From: Prevotella corporis DSM 18810 = JCM 8529
Lineage (GTDB): Bacteria; Bacteroidota; Bacteroidia; Bacteroidales; Bacteroidaceae
NCBI RefSeq assembly: GCF_000430525.1
Contig: NZ_AUME01000002.1
Coordinates: 62,001-126,000, forward strand
Direction of reading: 5' to 3'
DNA length: 64,000 bases
Shown: positions 53,656 through 62,527 of the stretch, piece by piece
How positions within the stretch are numbered: position 1 is the stretch's first letter
Layout: each line of letters opens with the position of its first letter
Position numbers and translations under genes: made by a program
The notes under the pieces: generated by a model
Seen by the model: only the letters and a program-made list of their open reading frames with translations
What the model was told of the DNA's origin: nothing
Database searches by the model: none

Positions 53656-53737
53656 TTAGCATGAGCTTTCGCACGGCAAAAGGTGAGCTTTTGCAAGACA
53701 ATAGGTCACCTTTCGGGCTGCGAAAGGTGACCTATTG
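53656..53737 (+). repeat. 22-bp-period repeat array 7 (four units)
   Basis: Units at 53656 (TTAGCATGAGCTTTCG), 53678 (AAAAGGTGAGCTTTTG), 53700 (AATAGGTCACCTTTCG) and 53722 (GAAAGGTGACCTATTG), exactly 22 bp apart, none inverted. Units 3 and 4 have fully palindromic cores (AGGTnACCT). It lies 78 bp past the Ig-like lipoprotein stop and 264 bp upstream of the miaB promoter, between co-directional units. Confidence 0.92.
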
Positions 53738-53815
53738 AAACATGATGTCTATACTGCTGATTTCCAGATGTTTGCAAAACAGATATTCAATGGTGGCTTG
53801 TCCGCATTTTTTTAC

Positions 53816-55855
53816 TTACTTCGCACCCATCTTTGGATTGTAATCCAATCCCAGACTCTTGGCCCGCTGGATGTTGCGGCCCCTATTTCTGCGCTCGGTC
53901 TCTGGCTTCTGCTTGGTTATCCGTCCAGGTTTCTGCTGATACAACGGGATGTCACGCGGTCGCCAAGTCTCCCGAACCTCCCAGTTTGCCTTGCACTCAA
54001 TCTCACGTGGGTAATAATACACCGCCTCTGCCTGCCGCTGCTCGCTGTAGAGTCCGGTGTCCCATCGGCCGTTGTCGTTGTCATCGACCAAAAGACGCAT
54101 GTAATAGACACCCGGTTTCACATAGTAGATGGTGGCAAGGTTGTCTTTCACCTGCACTTCCTTCACTGGTTTGTCGCCTTCGTTGAGGAGCTGCAGTATG
54201 CAGTTGCGTCCGTCGAGTCCCTGAACGGTGATGATGACGGTTGAGTACTCTTCGAGCGCCTTCACGCTGATGCCCTGCTTGTACTTATTCGACACCTTTC
54301 CGTAGATGTCTGTGAAAGCCATTGAGTCGAGTTCAAGACTATATTCGTGGCCGGGTTTCCATGCTCCAATGAGCTTGTAGCGGCGCGACACACTGGGATC
54401 GGTGCCCAACTGATACTTCGCCCTATACCAGAGGGTGTCTATCTTCTCGTAGAGATGTATCTTCGAGGTATCTAAAACCGCAATGGGCGACGGCAAATCG
54501 AATGTCGGATTCTCGTCGGGCGCCATCTGCGAGTTGACTTTATAGCGCACGTCGAGCGGATCTACGGGAAACACAGTTTCGTAGTCGCGTCCCCGTTCCT
54601 TGTTCTTATCTTGTCGTTTCTTCCATTTGTCGTATGCTTCTTGGCGCTTTTTCACCCGTTTGGCATAGGGCTCTTTCGACAACACTTCCATCGTGTCGGT
54701 CATCAGCTGAAGTTTTCCGAGTGAGTCGCTGGCCTCATAGCTCAATTCCATGCGGAGTGTGTCTTGGTTCACAAGCATACTGTCGCGCAGCCAGTAGGTG
54801 ATGGTGTCCTGATTGAGCGAAGGCTCTATGACAAAGGCATCGGTGGCATCGAAATTCAAGCCCTTGATAATTGGCAAATCCTTGTGGCCATAGCTGAAAA
54901 ACAGGGTGAAATTCTCGGCTTTCAGCCTTTCTGCTTTCAGGAAATACCTATCGGTCTGCACCTCGTTGAAGGCCGTCAGCACCACGTCGTCGGGCAAAAA
55001 GTGGGTGTAGGGTGAGCGTTTGATGTCCAAAATGCGGAGTGAATCTTGCCAAATGGTGTCCTGACGGATGTCGGGTTTGGACGAAGGCATGATGATTTCG
55101 GGTGTGAACGCCAATTTTTCGCTCTGCTGACTGAACCTGTAGTTTCCATCGGCGTCTTGCAATGCGTAGATGCGGCAATCCCTTTGTGGCACGCCTTTGA
55201 TGATGAAATGCCCACGGTCGTCAGTGCGCGATACGCGAAGCATCGGCTCTTTCTGAAAGACCGTGTCAGACTGGTTGGTGTAAAGTCCGACGAGTATGCC
55301 TTTGATAGGCTCCAAGTTCTCGGCCTCCAGCACATAGCCGGCCACCTCCATGGTGTCGATATGGTCGCCAGTGGAGAATGTGTAGGTATAATTGCCGAGC
55401 GGATTGCCCTCGTTGTTGTCGGAGATGGCATCCGAAAAATCAATCGTGTAGGTGGTATTGGGCTTCAAAGAGTCTTGCAACTCCACGGTGATTCGCTTTC
55501 CATTGGTTTTGATTTCTGGAGCCTCCAGCTGCGGTGGCGATACAACGACTTTCTCTGTGGGGTTGTCAAGTTTGATAAACTCATCGAAGAGGATGCTTAT
55601 TTTCCGACTGTTGACGTCGGTTGAGCGGTCAGCGGGCGACTGACCGAGTATCTTCGGTGGCGTCTCGTCGAACCAACCGCCGTCGGGTTGACCCATCTTG
55701 GCGCACGACACCAGTAGCAAGACGAACAAAAGGACTGGGAGGAATCCTCCGTAGCGGGAGGATTGAAAGAAAAAAGAAAAGCCTCTCCAAACCTCTCGCA
55801 AAGAGAGGAGATACTTGAAGAAGCTTATTATAATATGTAACAATCTTGAAAACAT
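53816..55855 (-). CDS. Ig-like (SbsA/Big_5) domain lipoprotein
   Basis: A 679-residue lipoprotein: lipobox LLLVSC with Cys51, then AKMGQPDGGWFDETPP, a recognisable Bacteroidetes family start. A Big_5-type Ig domain (about 65-165, PPKILGQSPADRSTDV to YTYTFSTGD) is followed by a carboxypeptidase-regulatory-like domain (about 170-230) and long beta-rich text of unknown fold. It is predicted to be in the outer membrane; function unknown. Oddity: the 35 residues before the hydrophobic core are encoded by hairpin-rich, repeat-like DNA (55743-55808), so the signal peptide is unusually long (50 residues). It follows GH3 by 76 bp. Confidence 0.85.
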   Translation of the reverse strand: MFSRLLHIIISFFKYLLSLREVWRGFSFFFQSSRYGGFLPVLLFVLLLVSCAKMGQPDGGWFDETPPKILGQSPADRSTDVNSRKISILFDEFIKLDNPTEKVVVSPPQLEAPEIKTNGKRITVELQDSLKPNTTYTIDFSDAISDNNEGNPLGNYTYTFSTGDHIDTMEVAGYVLEAENLEPIKGILVGLYTNQSDTVFQKEPMLRVSRTDDRGHFIIKGVPQRDCRIYALQDADGNYRFSQQSEKLAFTPEIIMPSSKPDIRQDTIWQDSLRILDIKRSPYTHFLPDDVVLTAFNEVQTDRYFLKAERLKAENFTLFFSYGHKDLPIIKGLNFDATDAFVIEPSLNQDTITYWLRDSMLVNQDTLRMELSYEASDSLGKLQLMTDTMEVLSKEPYAKRVKKRQEAYDKWKKRQDKNKERGRDYETVFPVDPLDVRYKVNSQMAPDENPTFDLPSPIAVLDTSKIHLYEKIDTLWYRAKYQLGTDPSVSRRYKLIGAWKPGHEYSLELDSMAFTDIYGKVSNKYKQGISVKALEEYSTVIITVQGLDGRNCILQLLNEGDKPVKEVQVKDNLATIYYVKPGVYYMRLLVDDNDNGRWDTGLYSEQRQAEAVYYYPREIECKANWEVRETWRPRDIPLYQQKPGRITKQKPETERRNRGRNIQRAKSLGLDYNPKMGAK
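55743..55808. repeat. REP-like double hairpin inside the lipoprotein signal-peptide region
   Basis: AATCCTCC (55743-55750) pairs with GGAGGATT (55757-55764) around a 6-nt loop. CCTCTC (55792-55797) pairs with GAGAGG (55803-55808). Between them the minus strand reads GGAGAGGCTTTTCTTTTTTC, like the short hairpin-plus-CTTTT repeats scattered between Bacteroidota genes. Here it is translated as residues about 16-38 of the Ig-like lipoprotein. Confidence 0.6.
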
Positions 55856-55931
55856 GAGTTTATCCTTTACATGAGATTATTCTCAGCAGATGTTTAAGCA
55901 TTTCATTGTAGGCAACCGTGCGTGAATTACC

Positions 55932-57467
55932 TTATATTGAGGTGGGCTTCGGTGCCTCATTGTTCAGCAAAAGCATCTCTTCGATGTTCTTCCGGCTGTT
56001 GGAAAGACGCGGAATCTTGTGTTGCCCACCCAGCTTTCCCTTCGATTTGAGCCAGTCATTGAAAAGATTCTTGCGAGCAGGGATAACCTCCAGTCGCTGA
56101 AGCGTGATATCACGGAAACGCTTGGCTTCATAGTCGGAATTGATTTCCTGTAGCTTGGTGTCGAGTATAATTGTAAACTCCTCAAGACTGCTGGGCTCTT
56201 TGGCAAACTCTATGAGCCATTGGTGGCGGCATTTTGCATTGGCATCCATGTAAATGGGTGCAGCGGTGTACTCGGAAACCTGCGCTCCCGTTGCCTTGCA
56301 TGCCGCCTCAATCCCCTTTTCGGCATTGTCCATAATCAGTTCCTCACCGAAGGCATTGATAAAGTATTTCGTCCGACCGGTGATGATGAACTTGTAGGGA
56401 TTGATGGAGGTGAATTGGACGGTGTCTCCTATCTCGTAACGCCACAATCCGCAGGCGGTGGTGATGAGCATGGCATAGTTCTTTCCCACTTCTACTCCGC
56501 TGAGGGGCACGATGTTGGGCTTCTCGCTGCCGAACTCGTCCATCGGAAGAAACTCGTAGAACACTCCGTAGTCGAGCATGAGAAGCATACTGCGTTCGGA
56601 AGGGTCGCTCTGGATGCCGAAAAATCCCTCTGAGGCATTGTAAGTCTCCATGTAGTGCATGTCCGACTTGGTTATCAGCTGCTCGAACTGCTCGCGATAG
56701 GGCGTGAAGGCTATGCCTCCGTGGAAGAATACCTCAAGGTTCGGCCACACTTCCTCAAGATGGGTCTTGCCGGAAAGCTCCATAACACGCACCAACACGG
56801 AGAGCATCCATGACGGTACGCCTGAAATGCTGCGGACATCCTGCCTCAGCGTGTCCTCGGCAATGCGGTTACGCTTCACCTCGAAGTCGCTCAGCAAAGC
56901 CACTTGCTTGGAAGGCACGCGACGAAGGTTGGCCAGCGGATTGATGTTCTCAATGAGAATGGCACTCAGATCGCCAACCAACGAGTTAGGAAGATTATAA
57001 TTTGGGGAGTGACTACCGCCTAAAATAAGGCTTTTTCCATCGAAAAGACGGCTCTCTGGATGGTTGGCCAGATACAAAGCCACAACATCCTTTCCGCCTT
57101 GGTAATGAATCGATTGCAATCCTTCTGAAGAAACGGGGATAAACTTGCTCTTGTCGTTTGTCGTTCCCGACGATTTGGCATACCATTTCACCTGTCCCGG
57201 CCACAGAACATTATGCTCACCATGACGCATTCGGTCGATATCGGACTTGAGTTCCTCATAGGTGTTGACGGGAATGTTCTGCGCGAAGTCGTCATATGAA
57301 TGAATAGTAGAAAAAAGATGATTCCTCCCATACTCTGTATCCTTTCCTTGTTCCACCAAATAGCGTAGAATCTCATCCTGGATAGCATCACCACCATGCG
57401 TGTAACGTTCCAATTCACGGTGGCGTGGTTGAAAATACAGCTTATTTACTATGCTCGTAAGATTCAT
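55932..57467 (-). CDS. GH3-family protein (acyl-adenylating, auxin-responsive type)
   Basis: A 511-residue bacterial GH3 protein. The family start IVNKLYFQPRHRELERY, the phosphate-binding motif YAKSSGTTNDKSKFIP (about 98-113), GGIAFTPYREQFE and the ETYNASEGFFGIQ block (about 285-297) are all seen, as in ANL-type adenylating enzymes. Plant GH3 enzymes join amino acids to hormones; the substrate in bacteria is unknown. It is cytosolic. A TACTTTTG box lies 27 bp upstream. It is followed by the Ig-like lipoprotein gene. Confidence 0.9.
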   Translation of the reverse strand: MNLTSIVNKLYFQPRHRELERYTHGGDAIQDEILRYLVEQGKDTEYGRNHLFSTIHSYDDFAQNIPVNTYEELKSDIDRMRHGEHNVLWPGQVKWYAKSSGTTNDKSKFIPVSSEGLQSIHYQGGKDVVALYLANHPESRLFDGKSLILGGSHSPNYNLPNSLVGDLSAILIENINPLANLRRVPSKQVALLSDFEVKRNRIAEDTLRQDVRSISGVPSWMLSVLVRVMELSGKTHLEEVWPNLEVFFHGGIAFTPYREQFEQLITKSDMHYMETYNASEGFFGIQSDPSERSMLLMLDYGVFYEFLPMDEFGSEKPNIVPLSGVEVGKNYAMLITTACGLWRYEIGDTVQFTSINPYKFIITGRTKYFINAFGEELIMDNAEKGIEAACKATGAQVSEYTAAPIYMDANAKCRHQWLIEFAKEPSSLEEFTIILDTKLQEINSDYEAKRFRDITLQRLEVIPARKNLFNDWLKSKGKLGGQHKIPRLSNSRKNIEEMLLLNNEAPKPTSI

Positions 57468-57494
57468 TGGTCATCCATATTGTTTTTAAAAATA

Positions 57495-57502
57495 CAAAAG
57501 TA
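57495..57502 (-). promoter_or_regulatory. -7 box (TACTTTTG) of the GH3 gene
   Basis: A perfect TAnnTTTG match on the minus strand, predicted start near 57488. No clear TTTG at -33. It suggests GH3 and the Ig-like lipoprotein can be transcribed apart from rnc-fabF-acpP. Confidence 0.5.
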
Positions 57503-57658
57503 ATGTAAAATTACTGAATATGTCTGATTTTTACTTATTTTAATAATGATAGGAAGATACTGAAGAAGTGAAGGAGCGAAAGAGCAAATACTACTTGTAA
57601 ACCATTGATAGTTTGTAGTCTTGTCTTTCACTCCTTCACTTCCTATACAAAGTCTTCG

Positions 57659-58705
57659 CTAACCGAAGGCCTTAGCTTCTGCGGCTGCAATGATAGCCTC
57701 TCTATCATCATCAGCGGCAGTCTCAAATTCAGGGAGTTTGTGGTCATCGGCCTTTGCCTCATCCACGGCCGTTTCTTTTGCAGCCGGAATGGAAGATTCC
57801 GATGAACCGTCAATGAATACTTCCTCATGAATAGGATTTTCGCACTTCTCCTCTTTCATCTCAGTACCCACCATAAAGTTCATATTTTGTTTGGTATCAG
57901 GGACATCGAGCACAGGTTCTTCCTCCATTTTAGTACGGTTTGACTTTGCATTGAACACTTCATCGATGAATTGTGGCTCACGACGCAGACGCTGTAGCGT
58001 AATTTTTGCAGCCTCCTGCTGGCTTTCCTTCTTTGAATAGCCGTGCCCTTGACCTGAGGCTATTCCCTCAATGACGACCTGAAAGTCGAAAGTAGGGCTT
58101 CCTTCCTTATCTTTGGCGTGCTGGAGCAGATTAAACTCAAGCTTAACCTTGTTCTTCTGTCCCCACTCAATCAGCTTCGACTTGAAATTCACTTCTTTGT
58201 AAGCCACCTTATCGATGTTGATCATCTCGCCCAATATCTGCTTTTTCATGAACTTCATGCAGGCATTGTAGCCATGATCCAGATAAAGCGCACCTACTAA
58301 AGCCTCGAACGCATTGCCCCCAAGATAGCTATTATGCGACGATGAATGACCGTTTGATAGTATTAAATCATTGATTCCCAACTCCTTGGCTAAATGATTG
58401 AGCGTTTCTCGCTGTACTATCTTAGAGCGAGTGTTGGTCAAAAATCCCTCCCGTTTACCAGGAAAATGCTCGTAAACGATATCTCCGACAATAGCATCGA
58501 GGATGGCATCACCCAAAAACTCCAACCTTTCATTGTTTACAGGCTTTCCTTTTGCGTTGCGATGTGCCACACTCTTGTGCAAGAGAGCTGTCTGATAGTA
58601 GCTGAGATTGTGCGGAAGTATTCCTATTATCTGATACAAAGACAAATAAAGTTCCTTTTCCTTTCGGAAAGGGAGCTTTATTCTATCAATAATATTAGTC
58701 AGCAT
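57659..58705 (-). CDS. rnc: Ribonuclease III with acidic C-terminal extension
   Basis: A 348-residue dsRNA endonuclease for rRNA and mRNA processing. The catalytic signature NNERLEFLGDAILD (57-70) holds the conserved Glu and Asp; the second metal site is in NAFEALVGALYLDHG. A dsRNA-binding domain covers about 173-245 (KLIEWGQKNKVKLEF to KESQQEAAKITLQRL). An extra tail of about 95 residues (250-348), acidic and Ala/Glu-rich, ends AEAKAFG and is not part of the usual roughly 230-residue enzyme. The start overlaps the fabF stop by 11 bp, so the two are translationally coupled, a layout common in Bacteroidales. Confidence 0.94.
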   Translation of the reverse strand: MLTNIIDRIKLPFRKEKELYLSLYQIIGILPHNLSYYQTALLHKSVAHRNAKGKPVNNERLEFLGDAILDAIVGDIVYEHFPGKREGFLTNTRSKIVQRETLNHLAKELGINDLILSNGHSSSHNSYLGGNAFEALVGALYLDHGYNACMKFMKKQILGEMINIDKVAYKEVNFKSKLIEWGQKNKVKLEFNLLQHAKDKEGSPTFDFQVVIEGIASGQGHGYSKKESQQEAAKITLQRLRREPQFIDEVFNAKSNRTKMEEEPVLDVPDTKQNMNFMVGTEMKEEKCENPIHEEVFIDGSSESSIPAAKETAVDEAKADDHKLPEFETAADDDREAIIAAAEAKAFG

Positions 58706-59957
58706 ATTTCTTGAAAATCACGCAAGCGTTGTGTCCGCCAAAGCCAAATGTGTTACTGAGCGCAGCACGTACTTCGCGTTTTTGGGCCTTATTGAACGTA
58801 AAATTCAAATTATAGTCAAGATTTTCGTCTTTGTCATCTTCCTCATGGTTGATGGTTGGAGGAATGATTCCATTCTTAATGGCCAAGATACAAGCCATAG
58901 CCTCTATTGCTCCGGCAGCTCCGAGGAGGTGACCGGTCATACTCTTAGTCGAGGAGATGTTCAATTTGTATGCCGCATCGCCAAACAAATCCTTGATAGC
59001 CTTTGCTTCTGACACATCGCCGACTGGCGTTGAGGTACCATGAACATTGATATAGTCGATGTCTTCAGGCTTCAAGCCTGCATCGTCGAGTGCTGCCTGC
59101 ATCACCAAGCGGGCACCTAATCCTTCTGGATGGGAAGCAGTAATGTGGTATGCGTCAGCTGACTCTCCTTCTCCAACGAGCTCTGCATAGATTTTAGCTC
59201 CACGAGCCTTGGCGTGTTCGAGTTCTTCGAGGATGAGACAACCAGCTCCTTCGCCCATAACGAATCCGTCTCGACTTGCCGAGAATGGACGGGAAGCATG
59301 CTCTGGGTCATCATTGCGAGTTGACAGTGCGTGCATTGCATTGAAACCGCCCAATCCACAGGCGCAAATAGCTGCTTCAGCACCACCGCTTACAATCATG
59401 TCGGCCTTGCCCAAGCGAATGAGATTCAATGCCGTACCAATGGCATTGGTTGATGATGCGCAAGCCGACGTTGTTGCGAAGTTAGGTCCGTGGAATCCGA
59501 ATCGTATGCTGATTTGACCCGCTGCGATATCGGAAATCATCTTTGGAATGAAGAATGGGTTGAACTTTGGTTCCTGATCAAGATGTTGTCCCCAATAGAC
59601 CACTTCTTCCTCGAATGTCTTTATACCGCCGATTCCAACGCCATAGACCACACCTATTCTATTTTTGTCGGCTGTTTCGAGATCGATTCCACAATCTTTC
59701 ACACCCTGTATGGCGCTAATGATGGCCAGTTGTGTGTAGCGGTCGAGCTTTCGAGCTTCCTTACGGTCGATATAATCATTTATATTGAGGTCTTTCACCT
59801 CGCAGGCAAAATGAGTCTTGAAGTTGGTTGTATCGAATTGTGTTATAGGAGCAGCACCGCTCTTGCCCTCCAGCATAGCCTTCCAGGTTTCCTCTGGTGA
59901 ATTACCTAATGGTGTTACAGCACCAAGGCCTGTTACTACTACTCTTTTTAATTCCAT
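58695..59957 (-). CDS. fabF: 3-oxoacyl-[acyl-carrier-protein] synthase II
   Basis: A 420-residue elongating condensing enzyme of fatty-acid synthesis. The catalytic triad is Cys166 (TTSACASST), His306 (NVHGTSTPVGD) and His343 (KSMTGHLLGAAG). The N-terminus MELKRVVVTGLGAVTPLG and the C-terminus SNTFGFGGHNACVIFKKY are standard. It uses the acyl carrier protein encoded 254 bp upstream. The leader in between contains a long inverted repeat (60019-60100). Its 3' end overlaps the rnc start. Confidence 0.96.
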   Translation of the reverse strand: MELKRVVVTGLGAVTPLGNSPEETWKAMLEGKSGAAPITQFDTTNFKTHFACEVKDLNINDYIDRKEARKLDRYTQLAIISAIQGVKDCGIDLETADKNRIGVVYGVGIGGIKTFEEEVVYWGQHLDQEPKFNPFFIPKMISDIAAGQISIRFGFHGPNFATTSACASSTNAIGTALNLIRLGKADMIVSGGAEAAICACGLGGFNAMHALSTRNDDPEHASRPFSASRDGFVMGEGAGCLILEELEHAKARGAKIYAELVGEGESADAYHITASHPEGLGARLVMQAALDDAGLKPEDIDYINVHGTSTPVGDVSEAKAIKDLFGDAAYKLNISSTKSMTGHLLGAAGAIEAMACILAIKNGIIPPTINHEEDDKDENLDYNLNFTFNKAQKREVRAALSNTFGFGGHNACVIFKKYAD

Positions 59958-60018
59958 TTAAGTAATATTTTTTGTTTCGCATCATCTCGGAATAAACATG
60001 ATTTTCCTAAATAATTCA

Positions 60019-60100
60019 AATTAGGGAGTTAGGCTAACGTTCTACCACCAGCATCTGAAACAACACCAAGAAGTAAAACTGTTGGCATAACTCCCTAATT
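60019..60100. promoter_or_regulatory. 13-bp perfect inverted repeat in the acpP-fabF spacer
   Basis: AATTAGGGAGTTA (60019-60031) and TAACTCCCTAATT (60088-60100) are exact reverse complements 56 nt apart. The inner end also contains the 11-bp palindrome GTTAGGCTAAC (60028-60038). It would fold in the acpP-fabF mRNA as a long stem-loop 60 nt upstream of fabF. It may set the acpP:fabF ratio by attenuation or mRNA processing (RNase III is encoded just downstream); this is inference. Confidence 0.55.
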
Positions 60101-60211
60101 CTTATTTCATTACTCCTTGCTTATAGCGAAACTTGAGTAAAGATATAAGTGAAAAGTTAAAGACAAAAGTCAAGCGGAGAACTGTTCCTCCGCCTTTATT
60201 TTATTTTGACT

Positions 60212-60448
60212 TTACTTTGCGTTCTCTTCGATATAGCTGATAGCGTCACCTACGGTACTGATGTTCTCAGCCTTGTCATCAGGAATAGAAATACCGAATT
60301 CCTTCTCGAATTCCATAATCAGCTCTACGGTATCCAATGAGTCAGCACCGAGATCATTTGTGAAGCTTGCTTCTGGCTTAACTTCTGCTTCATCAACACC
60401 GAGCTTGTCCACAATAATAGCCTTTACTTTTGATTCAATTTCTGACAT
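60212..60448 (-). CDS. acpP: Acyl carrier protein
   Basis: A 78-residue acidic protein that carries growing acyl chains on 4'-phosphopantetheine attached to Ser37 in the [13 protein letters not shown] motif. All helices of the four-helix bundle are present, and length is standard. It is the first gene of acpP-fabF-rnc. A promoter with a TTTG -33 box lies 55-85 bp upstream. Confidence 0.97.
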   Translation of the reverse strand: MSEIESKVKAIIVDKLGVDEAEVKPEASFTNDLGADSLDTVELIMEFEKEFGISIPDDKAENISTVGDAISYIEENAK

Positions 60449-60501
60449 AATTTCTAAGTTTTAAAACGTTTAATATTATTTTCAAATCTAAAATTCGGCT
60501 G

Positions 60502-60533
60502 CAAAGGAAAGACAAATTTTCCACGTACACAAA
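60502..60533 (-). promoter_or_regulatory. Promoter of acpP-fabF-rnc
   Basis: On the minus strand TTTG (60533-60530), a 20-bp spacer, then TTCCTTTG (60509-60502), one mismatch from TAnnTTTG. The predicted start is near 60495, about 47 nt upstream of acpP. Confidence 0.6.
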
Positions 60534-60721
60534 TTTTTCTATTAAAAAAGTGCATCACTTTGCACACACTATACAACATTGTGCATACATTTTAACAAAA
60601 AAAAGCATTATATTGCGACAAATCAAGACTTTATCATAAACTATTCGAATAATACTTTCATAGCAAAGACGGACAACAACTGACATTTTTACGTTCATAA
60701 AGTCAAAACTATCAATTTAAT

Positions 60722-60753
60722 TTTGCTCATCTAATTAATTTAGAGTATATTTG
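60722..60753 (+). promoter_or_regulatory. Promoter of the DUF4254-GT9 pair
   Basis: TTTG at 60722-60725, a 20-bp spacer, then TATATTTG at 60746-60753, a full consensus match. The predicted start is near 60760, 19 nt before the ATG. Confidence 0.75.
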
Positions 60754-60778
60754 CACAATAAATTAAAACCTAAATAAA

Positions 60779-61381
60779 ATGTCATTTACAGAACATTGTA
60801 ACAAGATTTTCAGTCAGGCTATTCGTGATTACCACATCACAGACAACGTTGACACACCTATTAATAATCCCTATGATAGAGATTCCATTGAGAATCGCCT
60901 CTATCTGAAATGTTGGATTGACACTGTACAATGGCATTTTGAGGACCTTATCCGCGATCCACACATCGCACCCGAAGACGGGATGAGCCTTAAACATCGA
61001 ATCGATCGATCAAATCAGGACCGAACAGATCTCGTAGAGCAGATCGATTCGTACTTCAGACAGCTTTATTCCGACGTGAAAGTGCACGACGATGCCACCA
61101 TCAATACAGAGAGTCCGGCATGGGCTATTGACCGATTGTCTATCCTCGCACTCAAAATCTACCACATGAAGGAACAGACAGAGCGTACCGATGCATCTGA
61201 GGAACATCTCCAAAAATGCAAGAACAAGCTCGCCATCCTTCTTGAACAGCAGGTGGATCTCGGAACGGCCATCGACCAGTTGCTCGATGACATCAAAGAA
61301 GGGCGCAAGTACATGAAGGTGTATCGTCAGATGAAAATGTACAATGACCCAGCAACCAACCCTGTTCTCTATAAAAAGTAA
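60779..61381 (+). CDS. DUF4254 domain protein
   Basis: A 200-residue soluble, helical protein. The text NPYDRDSIENRLYLKCWIDTVQWHFEDLIRDP and the later DRLSILALKIYHMKEQTER match the DUF4254 family, which in Bacteroidetes is regularly encoded next to family 9 glycosyltransferases. No catalytic motif is evident. Role unknown; a partner in lipopolysaccharide or surface-glycan assembly is suggested by context. Its stop codon is followed directly by the start of the glycosyltransferase, so the pair is tightly coupled. Confidence 0.82.
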   Translation: MSFTEHCNKIFSQAIRDYHITDNVDTPINNPYDRDSIENRLYLKCWIDTVQWHFEDLIRDPHIAPEDGMSLKHRIDRSNQDRTDLVEQIDSYFRQLYSDVKVHDDATINTESPAWAIDRLSILALKIYHMKEQTERTDASEEHLQKCKNKLAILLEQQVDLGTAIDQLLDDIKEGRKYMKVYRQMKMYNDPATNPVLYKK

Positions 61382-62431
61382 TTGAAGACCGACCACATCA
61401 TCATCATGCGGTTCTCCGCAATGGGCGACGTCGCCATGACGGTGCCTGTGGTCTTCGCATTGGCACACCAATACCCTAAACTACGAATCAGTGTACTGTC
61501 GCGACCCTTTGCACGGGCTTTCTTTCAGAATCTGCCGGACAACGTGGAATTCATGGAAGCCGATTTAAAGAATGAGTACAAAGGCATCCACGGCCTCAAC
61601 AAACTCTACAGGAGGCTGCTGGCGAAGCATCCCACTCACGTTGCTGACTTTCACAACGTACTGCGCACAAGATACCTGCGATTCCGCTTTAACTTCGACA
61701 GGTTCAAGACAGCCCATATTGACAAGCACAAGTCAGGAAAGCGAAAGCTTTGCCGAAAAAACAACAAGAGTTTCGTCCAACAACCCACCTCGTTCCAAAA
61801 CTATATGGATGTTTTGGAACAATTAGGCTATCCCATCCAACCAGATTTCAAGAGTATTTTCACCAATGGCGGAAACGACATCCATACACTCCCAAATATA
61901 ATAGGTGTGAAAAACGAAGGCGAGACTTGGCTCGGAATCGCTCCCTTTGCCGCCCATGAAGGCAAAATGTATCCACTTGAGAAGATGGAGGAAACGGTGC
62001 GGTTGCTGACTGTAGAGCATCAGCATCTCAGAATCTTCCTTTTCGGTGGTGGCAGCCAAGAAAAGGAAATACTCAATTCATGGGCTACCAAATATAAGGG
62101 CTGTCTCTGTGCTTCATCGGTTCTTCACGGACTATCGGAAGAACTTATTCTGATGAGCCATCTCGACGTCATGATTTCCATGGACAGTGCCAACATGCAC
62201 CTTGCCTCGCTCGTTGGAACACGTGTGGTGAGCATCTGGGGCGCTACTCATCCCTATTGCGGTTTCCTCGGTTGGAAACAGAGTAGCGATGATGCTGTTC
62301 AGAACAACCAACTATCATGCCGTCCATGCTCCGTATTTGGCAACAAACCATGCCATCGTGGCGACTTTGCTTGCATGAATACCATTGAACCCGCAGACAT
62401 TGTCAGCCGATTGAAGTTAAACAACGAGTAA
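61382..62431 (+). CDS. Family 9 glycosyltransferase (heptosyltransferase-like)
   Basis: A 349-residue GT-B glycosyltransferase. The N-terminal HIIIMRFSAMGDVAMTVPVV is the typical GT9 start, and the C-terminal donor-binding region has ISMDSANMHLASLVGTRVVSIWGAT. Related enzymes add heptose or other sugars to the lipopolysaccharide core. Start choice: the TTG at 61382 abuts the TAA of DUF4254 and gives the complete first strand (KTDHIIIMRFSA); the ATG at 61406 would cut that strand. A cysteine cluster near the end (LSCRPCSVFGNKPCHRGDFACM) resembles the Cys-rich tail of many Bacteroidetes GT9 proteins. It is cytosolic and membrane-associated. Confidence 0.88.
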   Translation: MKTDHIIIMRFSAMGDVAMTVPVVFALAHQYPKLRISVLSRPFARAFFQNLPDNVEFMEADLKNEYKGIHGLNKLYRRLLAKHPTHVADFHNVLRTRYLRFRFNFDRFKTAHIDKHKSGKRKLCRKNNKSFVQQPTSFQNYMDVLEQLGYPIQPDFKSIFTNGGNDIHTLPNIIGVKNEGETWLGIAPFAAHEGKMYPLEKMEETVRLLTVEHQHLRIFLFGGGSQEKEILNSWATKYKGCLCASSVLHGLSEELILMSHLDVMISMDSANMHLASLVGTRVVSIWGATHPYCGFLGWKQSSDDAVQNNQLSCRPCSVFGNKPCHRGDFACMNTIEPADIVSRLKLNNE

Positions 62432-62527
62432 ACAAAGCGCCTTCGCAGCTGTGTTTTTTTATGCCAATAGGTGTTTCTTATCCTATTTTATAATTATCTG
62501 ATAATCAACAAGATAGATTTTGTATTA

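Larger units (their letters stand above)
60449..60778. other. Divergent gap between acpP and the DUF4254 gene
   Basis: 330 bp containing the two outward promoters (60502-60533 minus, 60722-60753 plus). The middle is AT-rich, with no gene or 22-bp repeat. Confidence 0.55.
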
